DNA from: Aphanothece sp. CMT-3BRIN-NPC111
Lineage (GTDB): Bacteria; Cyanobacteriota; Cyanobacteriia; Cyanobacteriales; JAHHGU01
Assembly: GCA_019359765.1 (NCBI GenBank)
Contig: JAHHGU010000011.1
Coordinates: 1-64,000 of the forward strand
Length of the DNA: 64,000 bases
Direction: 5' to 3'
The first letter of the stretch is position 1; each line of letters begins with the position of its first letter. Below, in pieces: positions 1 through 9,728 of this stretch. The notes under the pieces were generated by a model. The model was not told where the DNA came from. It saw nothing but the letters and a program-made list of their open reading frames with translations, and ran no database searches. The translations under genes were made by a program, and so were the position numbers.

Positions 1-49
1 CGGGCAGAAGACGGAACATCGCCACTTATTTAACTCAACACCTACTGTT

Positions 50-946
50 TTGCTTCCCCAACTCTCTATTTGTACTTTTGTAACTTCTGAACCGCTGGCT
101 CAGTCTGTGAGGCAGTTTTTGAGTAGCGATCGCTATAATTTGGCGCAATTCAGTTCTTTACGTGAGTTTTTGGACTTCGTAGAGCAACACAAGTACCAGT
201 TAGATTGTCTGCTTTTAGAATACAACCGTGCCTTACTGCCAGCGATTAACCAGTTATATGAACAAGGTACTCTGCTGCCAGTGGTGATTGTTCACGGGTT
301 CTCAGAACAAAGCAGCAACCCCTCATCCACCTTCTCTAATGATGAGGCACCTCCAGAGAAAGGAATTGATCTTTACCACCCTGCTGAAGTTTTGCTATCA
401 GCCGCCCAAGTAAGTGAAATTGCCTACTTCATTGACCGGGCGATCGCCGAGTTTATTAAACTTTCTCCCCATTGTGCCCTAACTCACCCATCTGGCAGCC
501 CCAATCCGAGGACTGAGGTAACCAATCCGGATTTTTTGATGCAGCAGCAGCGGCGATTGGCTGAAAAACTCAAGGAACGACTCGGATACTTAGCTGTCTA
601 CTACAAGAGAAATCCTCAGCTTTTTTTTCGCCATCTGCCCCGCGCCGAGAAGCAAAAGCTTTTAGAAAAACTAAGATTAGAATATCGACAGATTATTTTA
701 AATTACTTTACGAATAACAGCACGCTGAATCAAGAAATTGACGAATTTGTAAATTCAATGTTCTTTGCCGATCTTTCCGTATCCCAGATTGTGGAAATAC
801 ATATGGAATTAATGGAAGAATTTTCTAAACAGTTAAAATTAGAAGGGCGGAGTGAAGAATTTTTGCTTGACTATCGACTGACGTTAATAGATATAATTGC
901 TCACTTGTGCGAAATGTATCGTAGAGCCATCCCTAGAGAGTTATAA
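50..946 (+). CDS. kaiA: Circadian clock protein KaiA
   Basis: KaiA binds the C-terminal tail of KaiC and stimulates its autophosphorylation in the cyanobacterial clock. The 298-residue length is that of full-size KaiA. Residues 1 to about 135 match the divergent N-terminal pseudo-receiver domain. After a variable linker, residues about 180-295 form the helical KaiC-binding and dimerisation domain, recognised by the conserved runs RLAEKLKERLGYL, YYKRNP, LKLEGRSEE and DYRLTLIDI. The frame opens with TTG and no upstream in-frame ATG is visible in the 49 bases available. kaiB follows 65 bp downstream on the same strand, so the usual kaiA-kaiB-kaiC order is kept. Identification is secure; the exact start is less so. 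Confidence 0.97.
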   Translation: MLPQLSICTFVTSEPLAQSVRQFLSSDRYNLAQFSSLREFLDFVEQHKYQLDCLLLEYNRALLPAINQLYEQGTLLPVVIVHGFSEQSSNPSSTFSNDEAPPEKGIDLYHPAEVLLSAAQVSEIAYFIDRAIAEFIKLSPHCALTHPSGSPNPRTEVTNPDFLMQQQRRLAEKLKERLGYLAVYYKRNPQLFFRHLPRAEKQKLLEKLRLEYRQIILNYFTNNSTLNQEIDEFVNSMFFADLSVSQIVEIHMELMEEFSKQLKLEGRSEEFLLDYRLTLIDIIAHLCEMYRRAIPREL

Positions 947-1011
947 AATGCTTGGAAGCCGTGAGCATCCTGTATAACCTATTTTCTCTGGCAATTTAAA
1001 TCTTTAAATCT

Positions 1012-1326
1012 ATGAATCCCCTCAAAAAAACTTATGTTCTCAAGCTTTATGTTGCTGGGAACACTCCCAATTCTGTACGAGCGTTAAGAACACTTAAAAA
1101 TATTCTGGAAGAGGAATTTCAAGGTGTATACGCTCTGAAAGTCATCGATGTATTCAAAAATCCGCAACTTGCCGAGGAAGATAAAATCTTAGCAACGCCG
1201 ACCTTATCAAAAATTTTGCCCCCCCCAGTACGCAAAATTATTGGCGATCTTTCGGATCGAGAAAAGGTTTTGATTGGTTTAGATCTTCTCTATGAAGAAC
1301 TGCGTGATGCAGAATATGATTTGTAG
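1012..1326 (+). CDS. kaiB: Circadian clock protein KaiB
   Basis: KaiB is the fold-switching clock protein that docks on the KaiC CI ring at dusk and sequesters KaiA. The 104-residue product has the thioredoxin-like family sequence, including [18 protein letters not shown] at residues 8-25, the [24 protein letters not shown] core and the acidic C-terminal tail. It lies 65 bp after kaiA and about 100 bp before kaiC. The gap to kaiC shows no strong terminator, so co-transcription of kaiBC is likely, as in other cyanobacteria (inference). Confidence 0.97.
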   Translation: MNPLKKTYVLKLYVAGNTPNSVRALRTLKNILEEEFQGVYALKVIDVFKNPQLAEEDKILATPTLSKILPPPVRKIIGDLSDREKVLIGLDLLYEELRDAEYDL

Positions 1327-1428
1327 GTAGATAGATTTAAAACGCCAAGGCTGCAAGTTTTGTAGTTGGGGTAGCTAAATAGCTATTCTCTTGTTGGCGA
1401 TTAACTTCAACTTTGAGTGATGGAAGCG

Positions 1429-2985
1429 ATGAATAAAACTAATCTAACTGAACAAGAAGAAGTATCGTCCCCCGTAGGAGTCCAGAAAATTCGGACGATG
1501 ATTGAAGGTTTCGATGATATCAGTCATGGTGGCTTGCCATCTGGTAGAACTACTATTGTTAGTGGAACTTCTGGTACTGGCAAAACACTGTTGGCAGTTC
1601 AGTTTCTCTACAATGGCATTACCCATTTTGATGAGCCGGGTATCTTTGTCACCTTTGAAGAATCTCCCATTGATATTATTAAAAATGCTTATAGCTTTGG
1701 TTGGGACTTACAAAAATTAATTAATGAAGGCAAGCTATTTATTCTAGATGCCTCCCCCGATCCGGAAGGGCAGGAAATAGTCGGTCATTTTGACCTTTCT
1801 GCCCTAATTGAGCGCATCCAGTACGCGATTCGTAAATACAAAGCCAAGCGGGTTTCTATTGACTCTGTAACCGCCGTATTCCAGCAGTATGACGCCGCTT
1901 CAGTGGTGCGGCGAGAGATTTTCCGCTTGGTAGCCCGCCTTAAACAAATTGGTGTTACCACCATAATGACAACTGAGCGAGTCGATGAATATGGGCCAGT
2001 TGCCAGGTTTGGAGTAGAGGAATTTGTCTCTGATAATGTGGCTATTGTTCGCAATGTTTTAGAAGGAGAACGCCGCCGCCGCACGATGGAAATTCTCAAG
2101 CTGCGTGGCACAACTCACATGAAAGGAGAGTACCCGTTTACCATTACCAACCAGGGAATTAATATTTTCCCACTAGGGGCAATGCGACTAACGCAGCGTT
2201 CCTCGAATGTGCGGGTATCTTCAGGCGTCAAAACTCTCGACGAAATGTGCGGCGGTGGATTCTTTAAAGATTCGATCATTCTGGCGACTGGTGCTACTGG
2301 CACTGGCAAAACGCTCTTGGTGAGCAAGTTTTTGCAAGAGGGCTGTGTTACAGGCGATCGCACCATTCTGTTTGCCTATGAAGAATCACGCGCCCAGCTG
2401 TCTCGCAACGCTTCTTCCTGGGGTATTGATTTTGAGGAAATGGAACAAAAGGGCTTACTGAAAATCCTTTGTACCTATCCGGAATCAGCTGGTTTAGAAG
2501 ACCATTTGCAAATTATTAAATCTCAAATTGCTGAATTTAAACCGTCTCGTATCGCCATTGACTCGCTTTCAGCGCTATCACGCGGCGTCAGTAACAATGC
2601 CTTTCGGCAGTTTGTAATTGGCGTCACTGGCTACGCTAAACAAGAAGAAATTACTGGTTTCTTCACAAATACTTCCGATCAGTTCATGGGTTCTAATTCA
2701 ATTACTGATTCCCATATTTCCACGATTACCGATACGATTTTGATGCTACAGTACGTGGAAATTCGTGGCGAAATGGCTCGTGCCATCAATGTTTTTAAGA
2801 TGCGAGGTTCTTGGCACGATAAGGGCATCCGCGAGTACACAATCAGTAAGGATGGAGCTAAAATTACGGATTCTTTCCGCAATTATGAAGGGATTATAAG
2901 TGGCTCCCCCACACGCATTACCATTGATGAAAAGACCGAGTTATCCCGCATTGTCAGAGGCGTTAAGGACAAGGCAGGGGATTGA
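1429..2985 (+). CDS. kaiC: Circadian clock ATPase/kinase KaiC
   Basis: KaiC is the hexameric RecA-like double ATPase at the centre of the clock. Two homologous domains are visible. CI carries GTSGTGKT and the paired catalytic glutamates in TFEES; CII carries GATGTGKT and FAYEES. The autophosphorylation sites are the Ser-Thr pair in SHISTITDT. In-frame starts exist at 1417 (GTG), 1420 (ATG) and 1429 (ATG). The last is chosen because it gives 518 residues and puts the Walker lysine at 52 and the phospho-pair at 431/432, the numbering of characterised KaiC. The C-terminal KaiA-binding tail (ELSRIVRGVKDK) is intact, so the clock appears functional. Confidence 0.98.
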   Translation: MNKTNLTEQEEVSSPVGVQKIRTMIEGFDDISHGGLPSGRTTIVSGTSGTGKTLLAVQFLYNGITHFDEPGIFVTFEESPIDIIKNAYSFGWDLQKLINEGKLFILDASPDPEGQEIVGHFDLSALIERIQYAIRKYKAKRVSIDSVTAVFQQYDAASVVRREIFRLVARLKQIGVTTIMTTERVDEYGPVARFGVEEFVSDNVAIVRNVLEGERRRRTMEILKLRGTTHMKGEYPFTITNQGINIFPLGAMRLTQRSSNVRVSSGVKTLDEMCGGGFFKDSIILATGATGTGKTLLVSKFLQEGCVTGDRTILFAYEESRAQLSRNASSWGIDFEEMEQKGLLKILCTYPESAGLEDHLQIIKSQIAEFKPSRIAIDSLSALSRGVSNNAFRQFVIGVTGYAKQEEITGFFTNTSDQFMGSNSITDSHISTITDTILMLQYVEIRGEMARAINVFKMRGSWHDKGIREYTISKDGAKITDSFRNYEGIISGSPTRITIDEKTELSRIVRGVKDKAGD

Positions 2986-3004
2986 GCTATCAATATTCAA
3001 AATA

Positions 3005-3025
3005 GGGCGGAAAGCCATTCCGTCC
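3005..3025 (+). terminator. Possible kaiC terminator hairpin
   Basis: An 8-bp stem (GGGCGGAA with TTCCGTCC, one G-U pair) with a 5-base loop starts about 20 bp after the kaiC stop codon. There is no clear T tract, so this is a weak candidate or an mRNA 3'-end stabiliser. Confidence 0.35.
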
Positions 3026-3112
3026 TTAAAGCACAACCTCTCCTAAGCAATAGCGGGATTGGTTGCGAAGCCTTACACCATACCAGTACGGCTGTTGGTC
3101 TAGGAGATGTCA

Positions 3113-3185
3113 CGAGCATGGAGGGATTCGAACCCCCGACCCTCAGAACCGGAATCTGATGCTCTATCCACTGAGCTACATGCCC
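3113..3185 (-). tRNA. tRNA-Arg (anticodon CCG)
   Basis: The 73-base cloverleaf reads on the minus strand. It begins GGGCATGTAGCTCAG. The acceptor stem pairs GGGCATG with CATGCTC. A 5-bp anticodon stem (TCAGA/TCTGA) encloses the loop TTCCGGT, so the anticodon is CCG, decoding CGG. The T arm is standard (GGTTCGAATCC). The discriminator is G, and CCA is not encoded. On the minus strand TATACT lies about 12 bases upstream of the 5' end and could be the -10 box. Confidence 0.96.
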
Positions 3186-3374
3186 TTAATGATGTTTAGT
3201 ATAGCACCTTTGCCCAAAGCGATCGCATTTGGAGATGTAAAGGAACCGATGCGTAAGGGATAGCAGGTTTTTCCAGGGGTGGAAAGTTGCCTGCTGTCCA
3301 TACTCACCGATGAGAAAGAATATTGCTAGCTTGAAAGCCTCCGAGTTTCAACCAAAGGATGAAAAATAGCTAAT

Positions 3375-4736
3375 TTAGGCGATCGCAGGTGTAAAAAATT
3401 GGGCGTACCAGGCATCAAGTTCGCCTAAAGCGCGATCGCGATAAACTCCATAACGCTCTTGCTTATTCCGAATTCGCACAGGCAACTCTGGCAGAATCCC
3501 AAAATTTGGCGGCATTGGTTGAAAATGCTTAGGCGAAGCTGAACTAATAAACTCAAACAACGCCCCCATCATCGTCGTTGGCGGTAGCGTTAACAATTCT
3601 TTACCCAACGCTAGCCGTGCCGCATTTGTCCCAGCTAACCAACCCCCCGCAGAGGCGGCGGTGTAACCTTCAGTACCAATTAGTTGCCCTGCGGCTAGCA
3701 ATGTAGGACGCTTTTTAAATTGTAAAGAAGGCTGCAAAAGTTCAGGAGCATTAATAAACGTGTTCCGGTGCATGACACCAAAACGCACAAACTCTGCATT
3801 TTCAAGCCCTGGAATAAGCTGAAATACTCGCTTCTGCTCACTCCAGCGTAAATTTGTCTGAAATCCCACCATATTCCACAACTGGCCCGCTTTATCTTCT
3901 TGCCGTAGCTGCACCACGGCGTAGGGACGTTGCGATTGATTTTCTGGGGCGCGAAAATCTCCTTTACGGGCATCAAACAACCCCACTGGCTTTACGGGGC
4001 CGTAGCGCATCGTATCTTCTCCCCGCCGCGCCAATTCTTCAATAGGTAAGCAAGCTTCAAAGAATTTCGCTGTCTCCCGCTCAAAATCTTTTAGTTCTGC
4101 TTGTTGGGCTTTACACAGTTCTTGCCAAAAATGGAGATACTGTTCCCGGTTCATGGGACAGTTGAGATAAGCCGCGTCTCCTTTGTCGTAGCGAGAAGCG
4201 AGAAAGGCAATATCTCGATTAATTGATTCCCCAACCACAATTGGGCTGGCGGCATCGAAAAAGCTCATGTATTCCATGCCCGTAAAGCGCCGCAAATCCT
4301 CAGCTAACTCTGGACTGGTTAAAGGTCCAGTGGCAAGTACAACAATTCCTTCTGGGGGAATTTCCGGGACAACATCCCGACGCAACTCAATTAAGGGATG
4401 GTTGGCGAGGGTTTCAGTTAATTCCTGGCTGAATACTCCTCTGTCTACTGCTAAGGCACCCCCGGCGGGAACGGCGTGTTGATCAGCTTTACGGATAATA
4501 ATAGAGCCGAGACGTCGTAATTCTGCGTGCAAAAGACCAGCAGCGCGATCGCTCGATTGGGCCCCAAACGAATTACTACACACCAGTTCCGCCAGTTCCG
4601 CCGTGTGATGTGCGGGACTAAGCCTTGCCGGTCGCATTTCGTGCAGCACCACAGGCACCCCAGCTTGAGCTATTTGCCAAGCGGCTTCTGTACCAGCAAG
4701 ACCTCCACCAATCACTTGAATCCGCTGTTTTTCCAT
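3375..4736 (-). CDS. trmFO: Methylenetetrahydrofolate--tRNA-(uracil-5-)-methyltransferase TrmFO
   Basis: TrmFO makes 5-methyluridine at position 54 of tRNA using methylenetetrahydrofolate and FADH2/NAD(P)H. The N-terminal FAD-binding motif [11 protein letters not shown], the CSNSFGAQ motif (cysteine 53 with the start used here, as in Bacillus subtilis TrmFO) and a second conserved cysteine in FFEACLP are present. The C-terminal [13 protein letters not shown] motif is also typical. Two ATGs are adjacent (4739 and 4736); the second is preferred because it aligns the cysteine numbering. Length, about 453 residues, is normal. The gene sits next to the tRNA-Arg gene, probably by chance. Confidence 0.96.
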   Translation of the reverse strand: MEKQRIQVIGGGLAGTEAAWQIAQAGVPVVLHEMRPARLSPAHHTAELAELVCSNSFGAQSSDRAAGLLHAELRRLGSIIIRKADQHAVPAGGALAVDRGVFSQELTETLANHPLIELRRDVVPEIPPEGIVVLATGPLTSPELAEDLRRFTGMEYMSFFDAASPIVVGESINRDIAFLASRYDKGDAAYLNCPMNREQYLHFWQELCKAQQAELKDFERETAKFFEACLPIEELARRGEDTMRYGPVKPVGLFDARKGDFRAPENQSQRPYAVVQLRQEDKAGQLWNMVGFQTNLRWSEQKRVFQLIPGLENAEFVRFGVMHRNTFINAPELLQPSLQFKKRPTLLAAGQLIGTEGYTAASAGGWLAGTNAARLALGKELLTLPPTTMMGALFEFISSASPKHFQPMPPNFGILPELPVRIRNKQERYGVYRDRALGELDAWYAQFFTPAIA

Positions 4737-4882
4737 CACATTTACAACCTATTCGGCTTGCTAGCATCAGCTTTTGGCTGATTCAAAATCAGTTTAGCCA
4801 TAGTTTTAATAGCTTTGAGTTTCGAGTTTAAATAATAAAATTAAAACTCATAACTCTGCTCCTACAGCTAACAGTTAATCGC

Positions 4883-6376
4883 TCAAATATTCAACAGTTG
4901 AGTCAGGGTTCCAGGCACGGGCAAAAGGATACTCACTAAAAGAGCCAGAGCTAGCAATCCACCGAAGTCACGCCAGTTATCGAGTTCTGACACATCGTTG
5001 AGAGCCGGTTCATCTGCTACCGGCATAAATAATAATATTACTGCCCAGAGCAACAATTCTGGCTGCAAAAAGGCTAGCCCCAGCACTAATAGCCGAGCTA
5101 TTTGACCAATTACGGCTCCGATTCTTTGTCCAAACATGGCGTGGACAATGTGACCGCCATCAAGTTGTCCTACGGGTATTAAATTGAGAGCCGTGACTAC
5201 CAGACCAATGTAACCGGCGATCGCCACAGGATGAAGATCGATTGCCATTTTGGAGGTTAATTCACTTCCTAATGCCCATTTACTAAGCAGGGTTAGTAAT
5301 AGAGATAACCTGGGATTAAGTGATTCAAAATTCCATATCCCGGAATTATCAGATAGGGGAACCAAAGTAGAGTGAGCCAGACCCCAAAGCAGGAGTGGTA
5401 AAGTAACGATAAAGCCTGACAAGGGACCGGAAATGCCTAAGTCGAATAAGGCTTTGCGGTTTGGTATGGGCGATCGCATCTGAATAAATGCCCCAAAAGT
5501 CCCCAGAAAAAACGGCAGTGGAATAAAGTAGGGCAGCGTAGTGCGAATTTTGTAGAACACAGCCGTAAAATAATGACCTAACTCATGGATGCCCAGGATA
5601 GTCATCAGTGCTAAGGCATAGGGCAGTCCTTGCAGTAAAACAGCTGGGTTAGATTGCAGCTGTTTAGAAGAAATACCAGCAATCTCAGCCCCGATCACAG
5701 TTGTGGTGAATAAGGTAATCAACAGCAGTAGCAAGGCTAAACCGGGTCGTGTCAAAGGCTCGCTCTTAGGCTTATCGGTTGCCTGGGCTTGAGGATTGGG
5801 AACCAAGGCAAAGAACGGTTTGCCGCTGAGACTTTCTTGAAACAGGACAAAAAAGCGATCGCCAAATTGCCCCTCTATTTTTTCCCGAATCGTCTTGTAT
5901 GCTGCGTCTGGGTTCGAGCGTAGTTTGCCGCGGCACAAAACAGCTTGGGGACGATACTCAATGTTCTCCAAATAATAAATAGACCAGGGAAAACAATTTC
6001 TGAGATTAGTTTCTTCCGTGGCGCTGATGGGACGAAGCTTTGATATATCGCCGCCATCGTCTGTAGTCTGTGAAGCATCTGAGTCCTGCTTCTGAGGGGC
6101 AGCAGCCACCCCAGGCTCAGAGCTGGGCGGTTTCCGTCCCCACTGAATCAGCAGCCAGTACAACAACGAGCAACCCACAAAGGGGCCAATCGCTAGCGCT
6201 GGCGGTATCGGTGTTTTTTCACCGTAGACCAAAGTCCAGGCACTCCAAATCAGTGCCGGTGTCATGATCACCAACCACAAAAGCCAGACTGGCGTGCGGG
6301 TGATGTTGGCAACACTACGCTTCACTATGAAGTAAGTGAGCAGTCCCAGTAAGATTAAGAGCAACCAAAATTCCAT
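4883..6376 (-). CDS. Site-2 protease family (M50) membrane metalloprotease
   Basis: This is an intramembrane zinc metalloprotease of the type related to plant EGY proteins. Residues 1-80 contain two or three hydrophobic segments, followed by a soluble region (about 85-210). A polytopic C-terminal half carries HELGH at 264-268 (zinc ligands and catalytic Glu) and NLIPVGQLDGG around residue 396, which supplies the third ligand. The substrate is unknown. Homologues in cyanobacteria and chloroplasts have been linked to thylakoid development and stress responses; a role here is inference. It stands alone on its strand, 146 bp upstream of trmFO in transcription order. Confidence 0.9.
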   Translation of the reverse strand: MEFWLLLILLGLLTYFIVKRSVANITRTPVWLLWLVIMTPALIWSAWTLVYGEKTPIPPALAIGPFVGCSLLYWLLIQWGRKPPSSEPGVAAAPQKQDSDASQTTDDGGDISKLRPISATEETNLRNCFPWSIYYLENIEYRPQAVLCRGKLRSNPDAAYKTIREKIEGQFGDRFFVLFQESLSGKPFFALVPNPQAQATDKPKSEPLTRPGLALLLLLITLFTTTVIGAEIAGISSKQLQSNPAVLLQGLPYALALMTILGIHELGHYFTAVFYKIRTTLPYFIPLPFFLGTFGAFIQMRSPIPNRKALFDLGISGPLSGFIVTLPLLLWGLAHSTLVPLSDNSGIWNFESLNPRLSLLLTLLSKWALGSELTSKMAIDLHPVAIAGYIGLVVTALNLIPVGQLDGGHIVHAMFGQRIGAVIGQIARLLVLGLAFLQPELLLWAVILLFMPVADEPALNDVSELDNWRDFGGLLALALLVSILLPVPGTLTQLLNI

Positions 6377-6463
6377 GAATAAAACTTGAGTAGGTCTACA
6401 GGATTTTTCTCTAAGAATGTGACTAGAGCAGTCCTATCTGATTTGTGGGCGTCTCGTTCGCAT

Positions 6464-6480
6464 GTGAGCATCTTGCTCAC
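6464..6480. repeat. Short hairpin repeat
   Basis: GTGAGCA and TGCTCAC form a perfect 7-bp stem around a TCT loop in the gap between the divergent site-2 protease and MBL-fold genes. It resembles dispersed cyanobacterial intergenic repeats, but no second copy was noticed in this window. Confidence 0.4.
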
Positions 6481-6520
6481 ACTAGGAGTTTTAACAAATT
6501 ACTAGGATTGCTATATAGTG

Positions 6521-6551
6521 AAAACTTGAAAATGAGTATTTTTCAAGTTTT
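6521..6551. promoter_or_regulatory. 12-bp perfect inverted repeat upstream of MBL-fold gene
   Basis: AAAACTTGAAAA and TTTTCAAGTTTT form perfect 12-bp arms around 7 bases, ending 23 bp before the TTG start of the downstream gene. A TATATAG box lies just before the left arm. The site could be an operator for a dimeric regulator or an RNA hairpin in the leader. A+T richness argues against a strong terminator. Confidence 0.5.
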
Positions 6552-6574
6552 AATTCTGCCTTTTTATTATTTAA

Positions 6575-7315
6575 TTGAGTAGCAAAGTGCAACCCAATCC
6601 CCCAGAAAACAGCACCTTTATTCCGCCGGAAAGCGCCTCAAAGGAACGGCTCCAGGCTGACCTGAAACCACCACTTACCGTCCTTAACAACATTTTTGCA
6701 TTTCCACCTAATCGGGATACATTGGGCGCAACCGCCTATTTCATTGTAGAAAAATTCGGCAATATCCTGATCGATTGTCCTGCTTGGAATCAGGTAAACC
6801 AGCAATTTCTCCAGCAGCAAGGGGGCGTGCGGTGGCTGTTTATTACCCACCGAGGCGGCATTGGGAAAGTCCGAGAGATAAGCCAAGCCTTTGGCTGCGA
6901 CATCCTGATCCAAGAGCAGGAAGCATATCTTCTACCAAGATTGGACGTGAGAACCTTTCAACAGGAATTTACTCTCAGCCCCTATAGTAGCGTTATTTGG
7001 ATGCCGGGGCATTCTCCTGGCTCCTCCTGTCTCTATTACAGCGAATCTGGCGGCGTCCTGTTCTCTGGACGTCATTTATTACCGAACCAGCAAGGTGAAC
7101 CTGCACCCCTACGCACCTCTAAAACATTTCACTGGCCCAGGCAGCTCAAAAGCGTTCAATCCCTGGTTGACCGTTTCACGCCGGAAACCTTGCATTACAT
7201 CTGTCCAGGTGCTAACACGGGCTTTTTGCGGGGCAAGCGCGCGATTGATCAGGCTTATCAGCGTCTATCTCAGTTGGATTTAGTAGCCCAACGGCACTCC
7301 CAAGCCTTGCTGTGA
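6575..7315 (+). CDS. Metallo-beta-lactamase-fold protein with degenerate metal site
   Basis: The 246-residue protein follows the MBL fold, with a strand pattern ending in ILIDCPA, then LFITHRGG, then WMPGHSPGSSCLYY and FSGRHLL. In active hydrolases the first motif is HxHxDH and the last carries an Asp. Here the first motif keeps only one His (THRGGIGK) and the Asp is replaced (SGRH). Metal binding is therefore probably lost or changed, and hydrolase activity is doubtful. The frame opens with TTG; a GTG 12 bases further in is an alternative start. It is divergent from the site-2 protease and convergent with ctpA. Function unknown. Confidence 0.75.
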   Translation: MSSKVQPNPPENSTFIPPESASKERLQADLKPPLTVLNNIFAFPPNRDTLGATAYFIVEKFGNILIDCPAWNQVNQQFLQQQGGVRWLFITHRGGIGKVREISQAFGCDILIQEQEAYLLPRLDVRTFQQEFTLSPYSSVIWMPGHSPGSSCLYYSESGGVLFSGRHLLPNQQGEPAPLRTSKTFHWPRQLKSVQSLVDRFTPETLHYICPGANTGFLRGKRAIDQAYQRLSQLDLVAQRHSQALL

Positions 7316-7471
7316 CTTCATATAATCTCCTGAAGTATGGGGAAGAAGCGGCTGCTGTGCTAAGTGACGCTTTCGTATAATTTGGTTGTGCGCCTAAGTC
7401 GCTAGTTCAGGATGGCTCACTGGGGCTGGGCAACCCCAATAAAGCTAAGCAGATTTTTTGGACGACCCGCA

Positions 7472-8710
7472 TTATGCGGCATCGGCAGCAATTACCGGCT
7501 GAGTCTTTAACAGCTCTACTGCTGCCTGATATTGTGGGTCTGAAGCAGTACCCACTTGGTCGAGAGGAATTGGCTCTAGGGATACCAACAGGTCTGGCGC
7601 AATACCCAACTTATGGATATCGTGGTGGTTTGGTGTCTCGTACTTGGCAACGGTGACAGCTAATCCCGAACCATCTGGTAAGTCAAATAAAGACTGAATT
7701 ATCCCCTTGCCAAAGGTTTTTTCACCCACCAACTGGGCGCGATTGTTATCCTGCAATGCCCCAGCCAGAATTTCACTGGCACTTGCAGTTCCCCGGTTGA
7801 CCAAAACTACCAGTGGAGCATCCGTCAGCGCCTCACCAGACGCCTCAAAGCTACCCATAATACCTTGCCTATTAACCGTGTAGACAATGGTGCCTTTATC
7901 CAACCAGAGGCGGGCAATCTCGATGCCTGATTGCAATAAGCCGCCGGGATTATTTCGCAAATCGAGAATGTAGGCTTGGGCACCTTGTTGCTCAAGACGT
8001 TCTACAGCATGAGCTACCTCTGCCGTGGCGTTGGCGTTGAACTGACTCAGGCGGATATAGCCAACGGGAATGCCCTCTGGCTGAGAACGTAATTCTGCAT
8101 ACACAGGGTTAAGGGCAATGCGCGATCGCACCAGCCCAATTTCTGCTGGTGTACCCCCCTGGCGTAGAACCGTAAGCATGACAGAAGTACCTGTTTTTCC
8201 GCGCATCCGTGCTGCGGCTTCATCAAGGGTGAGTTCTTTGCTCGGCACACCATCAATCAATACTATGCGATCGCCTGGTTTAATTCCCGCTGCCTCGGCT
8301 GGCGAACCCGCTATTGGTGCCACAACTTCCAACTCCCCAGTTTCCGCGTCTAGGGCAATTTGCAATCCTACGCCGCTCAACTCTCCAGAAGTATTAACCT
8401 GTAGACTCCGGTACTGCTCAGGCTTCAAGAAGCGCGTAAACGGATCGTCTAAGCTAGCCAGCATTTTCTGAATGGAAGCGTATGCCGCCTCCCGATTTTC
8501 CAGCCGCTGCTTCAAAGCTTTTTCACGCACAAACCACCAATTTTGATGGTTAAAGGTGTCATCTAAGTAAGAATTATTGACAATTCTCCATGTCTGTGTA
8601 ACTAATTGCTGTTCCTCTGTTAAAGCCACAGCTGGTGGTGTCCACCAGCCAAAGGTCAGAATAAGTTGTAGTAGTAGTAATAGACCAACCCAGAAAGTTC
8701 GCTTGTGCAT
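7472..8710 (-). CDS. ctpA: Carboxyl-terminal processing protease CtpA
   Basis: CtpA is the S41-family lumenal protease that removes the C-terminal extension of the photosystem II D1 precursor, allowing assembly of the manganese cluster. A Sec signal peptide occupies residues 1 to about 29 (ending PPAVA). It is followed by a helical N-domain, a PDZ domain (about 105-190, SGVGLQI and AAGIKPGDRI) and the catalytic core with GTASASEILAG (Ser310) and GEKTFGKG (Lys335), the Ser/Lys dyad. The sequence resembles CtpA more than the CtpB or CtpC paralogues. It is divergent from petB across a 272-bp gap. Confidence 0.92.
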   Translation of the reverse strand: MHKRTFWVGLLLLLQLILTFGWWTPPAVALTEEQQLVTQTWRIVNNSYLDDTFNHQNWWFVREKALKQRLENREAAYASIQKMLASLDDPFTRFLKPEQYRSLQVNTSGELSGVGLQIALDAETGELEVVAPIAGSPAEAAGIKPGDRIVLIDGVPSKELTLDEAAARMRGKTGTSVMLTVLRQGGTPAEIGLVRSRIALNPVYAELRSQPEGIPVGYIRLSQFNANATAEVAHAVERLEQQGAQAYILDLRNNPGGLLQSGIEIARLWLDKGTIVYTVNRQGIMGSFEASGEALTDAPLVVLVNRGTASASEILAGALQDNNRAQLVGEKTFGKGIIQSLFDLPDGSGLAVTVAKYETPNHHDIHKLGIAPDLLVSLEPIPLDQVGTASDPQYQAAVELLKTQPVIAADAA

Positions 8711-8982
8711 GACCCAAAATCCCCCTTTCGGGCTATGTTACATTTTTTGTATAGGGCAACGCATTAGACGTGCCGCTTAATCCTTCTGGAGGGCAGCAAT
8801 GGTCAAAGTGCCAACGTAGATGCACAATTAAACTTAACCCAGAGTTTGCTGTTGTGAGACTTTCACAGCACAGAAAGCATCTCATCCTTCAAAATAAAGC
8901 CATCAACTCCAAAGCGACCTATTGGCTTCAGGGCTAAAACCCGTGTCAACAACAGCAATACATTCTTAGGAACGCTTGCATC

Positions 8983-9651
8983 ATGTTTACAAAGCAGGTA
9001 ACTGATTCAAAAGTATACAACTGGTTTCAGGAACGCCTGGAAATTCAGGCACTGGCAGAAGATGTCAGCAGCAAGTATGTACCTCCCCATGTAAATATCT
9101 TCTACTGCCTGGGCGGGATTACCCTGACTTGCTTTTTGATCCAGTTTGCCACTGGATTTGCGATGACGTTTTACTACAGACCCACTGTCACAGAGGCTTT
9201 TTCCTCAATTGAGTACCTGATGACGGACGTTAGTTTCGGCTGGCTGATTCGCTCCATCCACCGCTGGTCCGCCAGCATGATGGTGCTGATGATGCTTTTA
9301 CATACCTTCCGGGTTTACCTTACTGGCGGTTTCAAAAAGCCCCGCGAGCTAACTTGGGTGACAGGCGTGATTTTGGCCGTGATTACCGTTTCCTTTGGTG
9401 TCACCGGCTATTCACTTCCTTGGGACCAAATTGGTTACTGGGCTGTCAAAATTGTCTCCGGTGTACCAGAAGCCATTCCCGTTGTTGGTTCTTTAGTTGT
9501 TGAACTCATCCGTGGTGGTACCAGTGTCGGACAAGGCACTCTGACGCGCTACTACAGCTTGCACACCTTTGTTCTGCCCTGGCTGATCGCTGTGTTCATG
9601 CTGCTACACTTCTTGATGATTCGCAAGCAGGGCATTTCTGGCCCCTTGTAA
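8983..9651 (+). CDS. petB: Cytochrome b6
   Basis: PetB is the haem-bearing core of the cytochrome b6f complex in the thylakoid membrane. It has 222 residues, the usual cyanobacterial length. Four transmembrane helices are evident. Haem-ligand histidines occur in helix B (IHRWSAS and LLHTFR) and helix D (LHTFVLPW and LLHFLMIR). Cysteine 42 in IFYCLGG is the covalent attachment residue for haem cn. The Qo-side motif TGYSLPWDQ is present. petD follows after 77 bp with a good AAGGAG site, the conserved petBD operon. Confidence 0.99.
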   Translation: MFTKQVTDSKVYNWFQERLEIQALAEDVSSKYVPPHVNIFYCLGGITLTCFLIQFATGFAMTFYYRPTVTEAFSSIEYLMTDVSFGWLIRSIHRWSASMMVLMMLLHTFRVYLTGGFKKPRELTWVTGVILAVITVSFGVTGYSLPWDQIGYWAVKIVSGVPEAIPVVGSLVVELIRGGTSVGQGTLTRYYSLHTFVLPWLIAVFMLLHFLMIRKQGISGPL

Positions 9652-9728
9652 ATTTCGGTACTGGCGTTGCACTTCCATTGCTGCTCATACCTGCTGATCT
9701 TTTTGATTAAGGAGATAACTCACAAAAG

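Noticed and set aside
2115..2366. Minus-strand frames inside kaiC
   Set aside because: They are antisense shadows of the conserved RecA-like domains with no independent signals.
3063..3263. 66-residue open frame on the plus strand containing HGGIRTPDPQ
   Set aside because: It is the antisense reading of the tRNA-Arg gene; this peptide pattern is a known misannotation artefact of tRNA loci.
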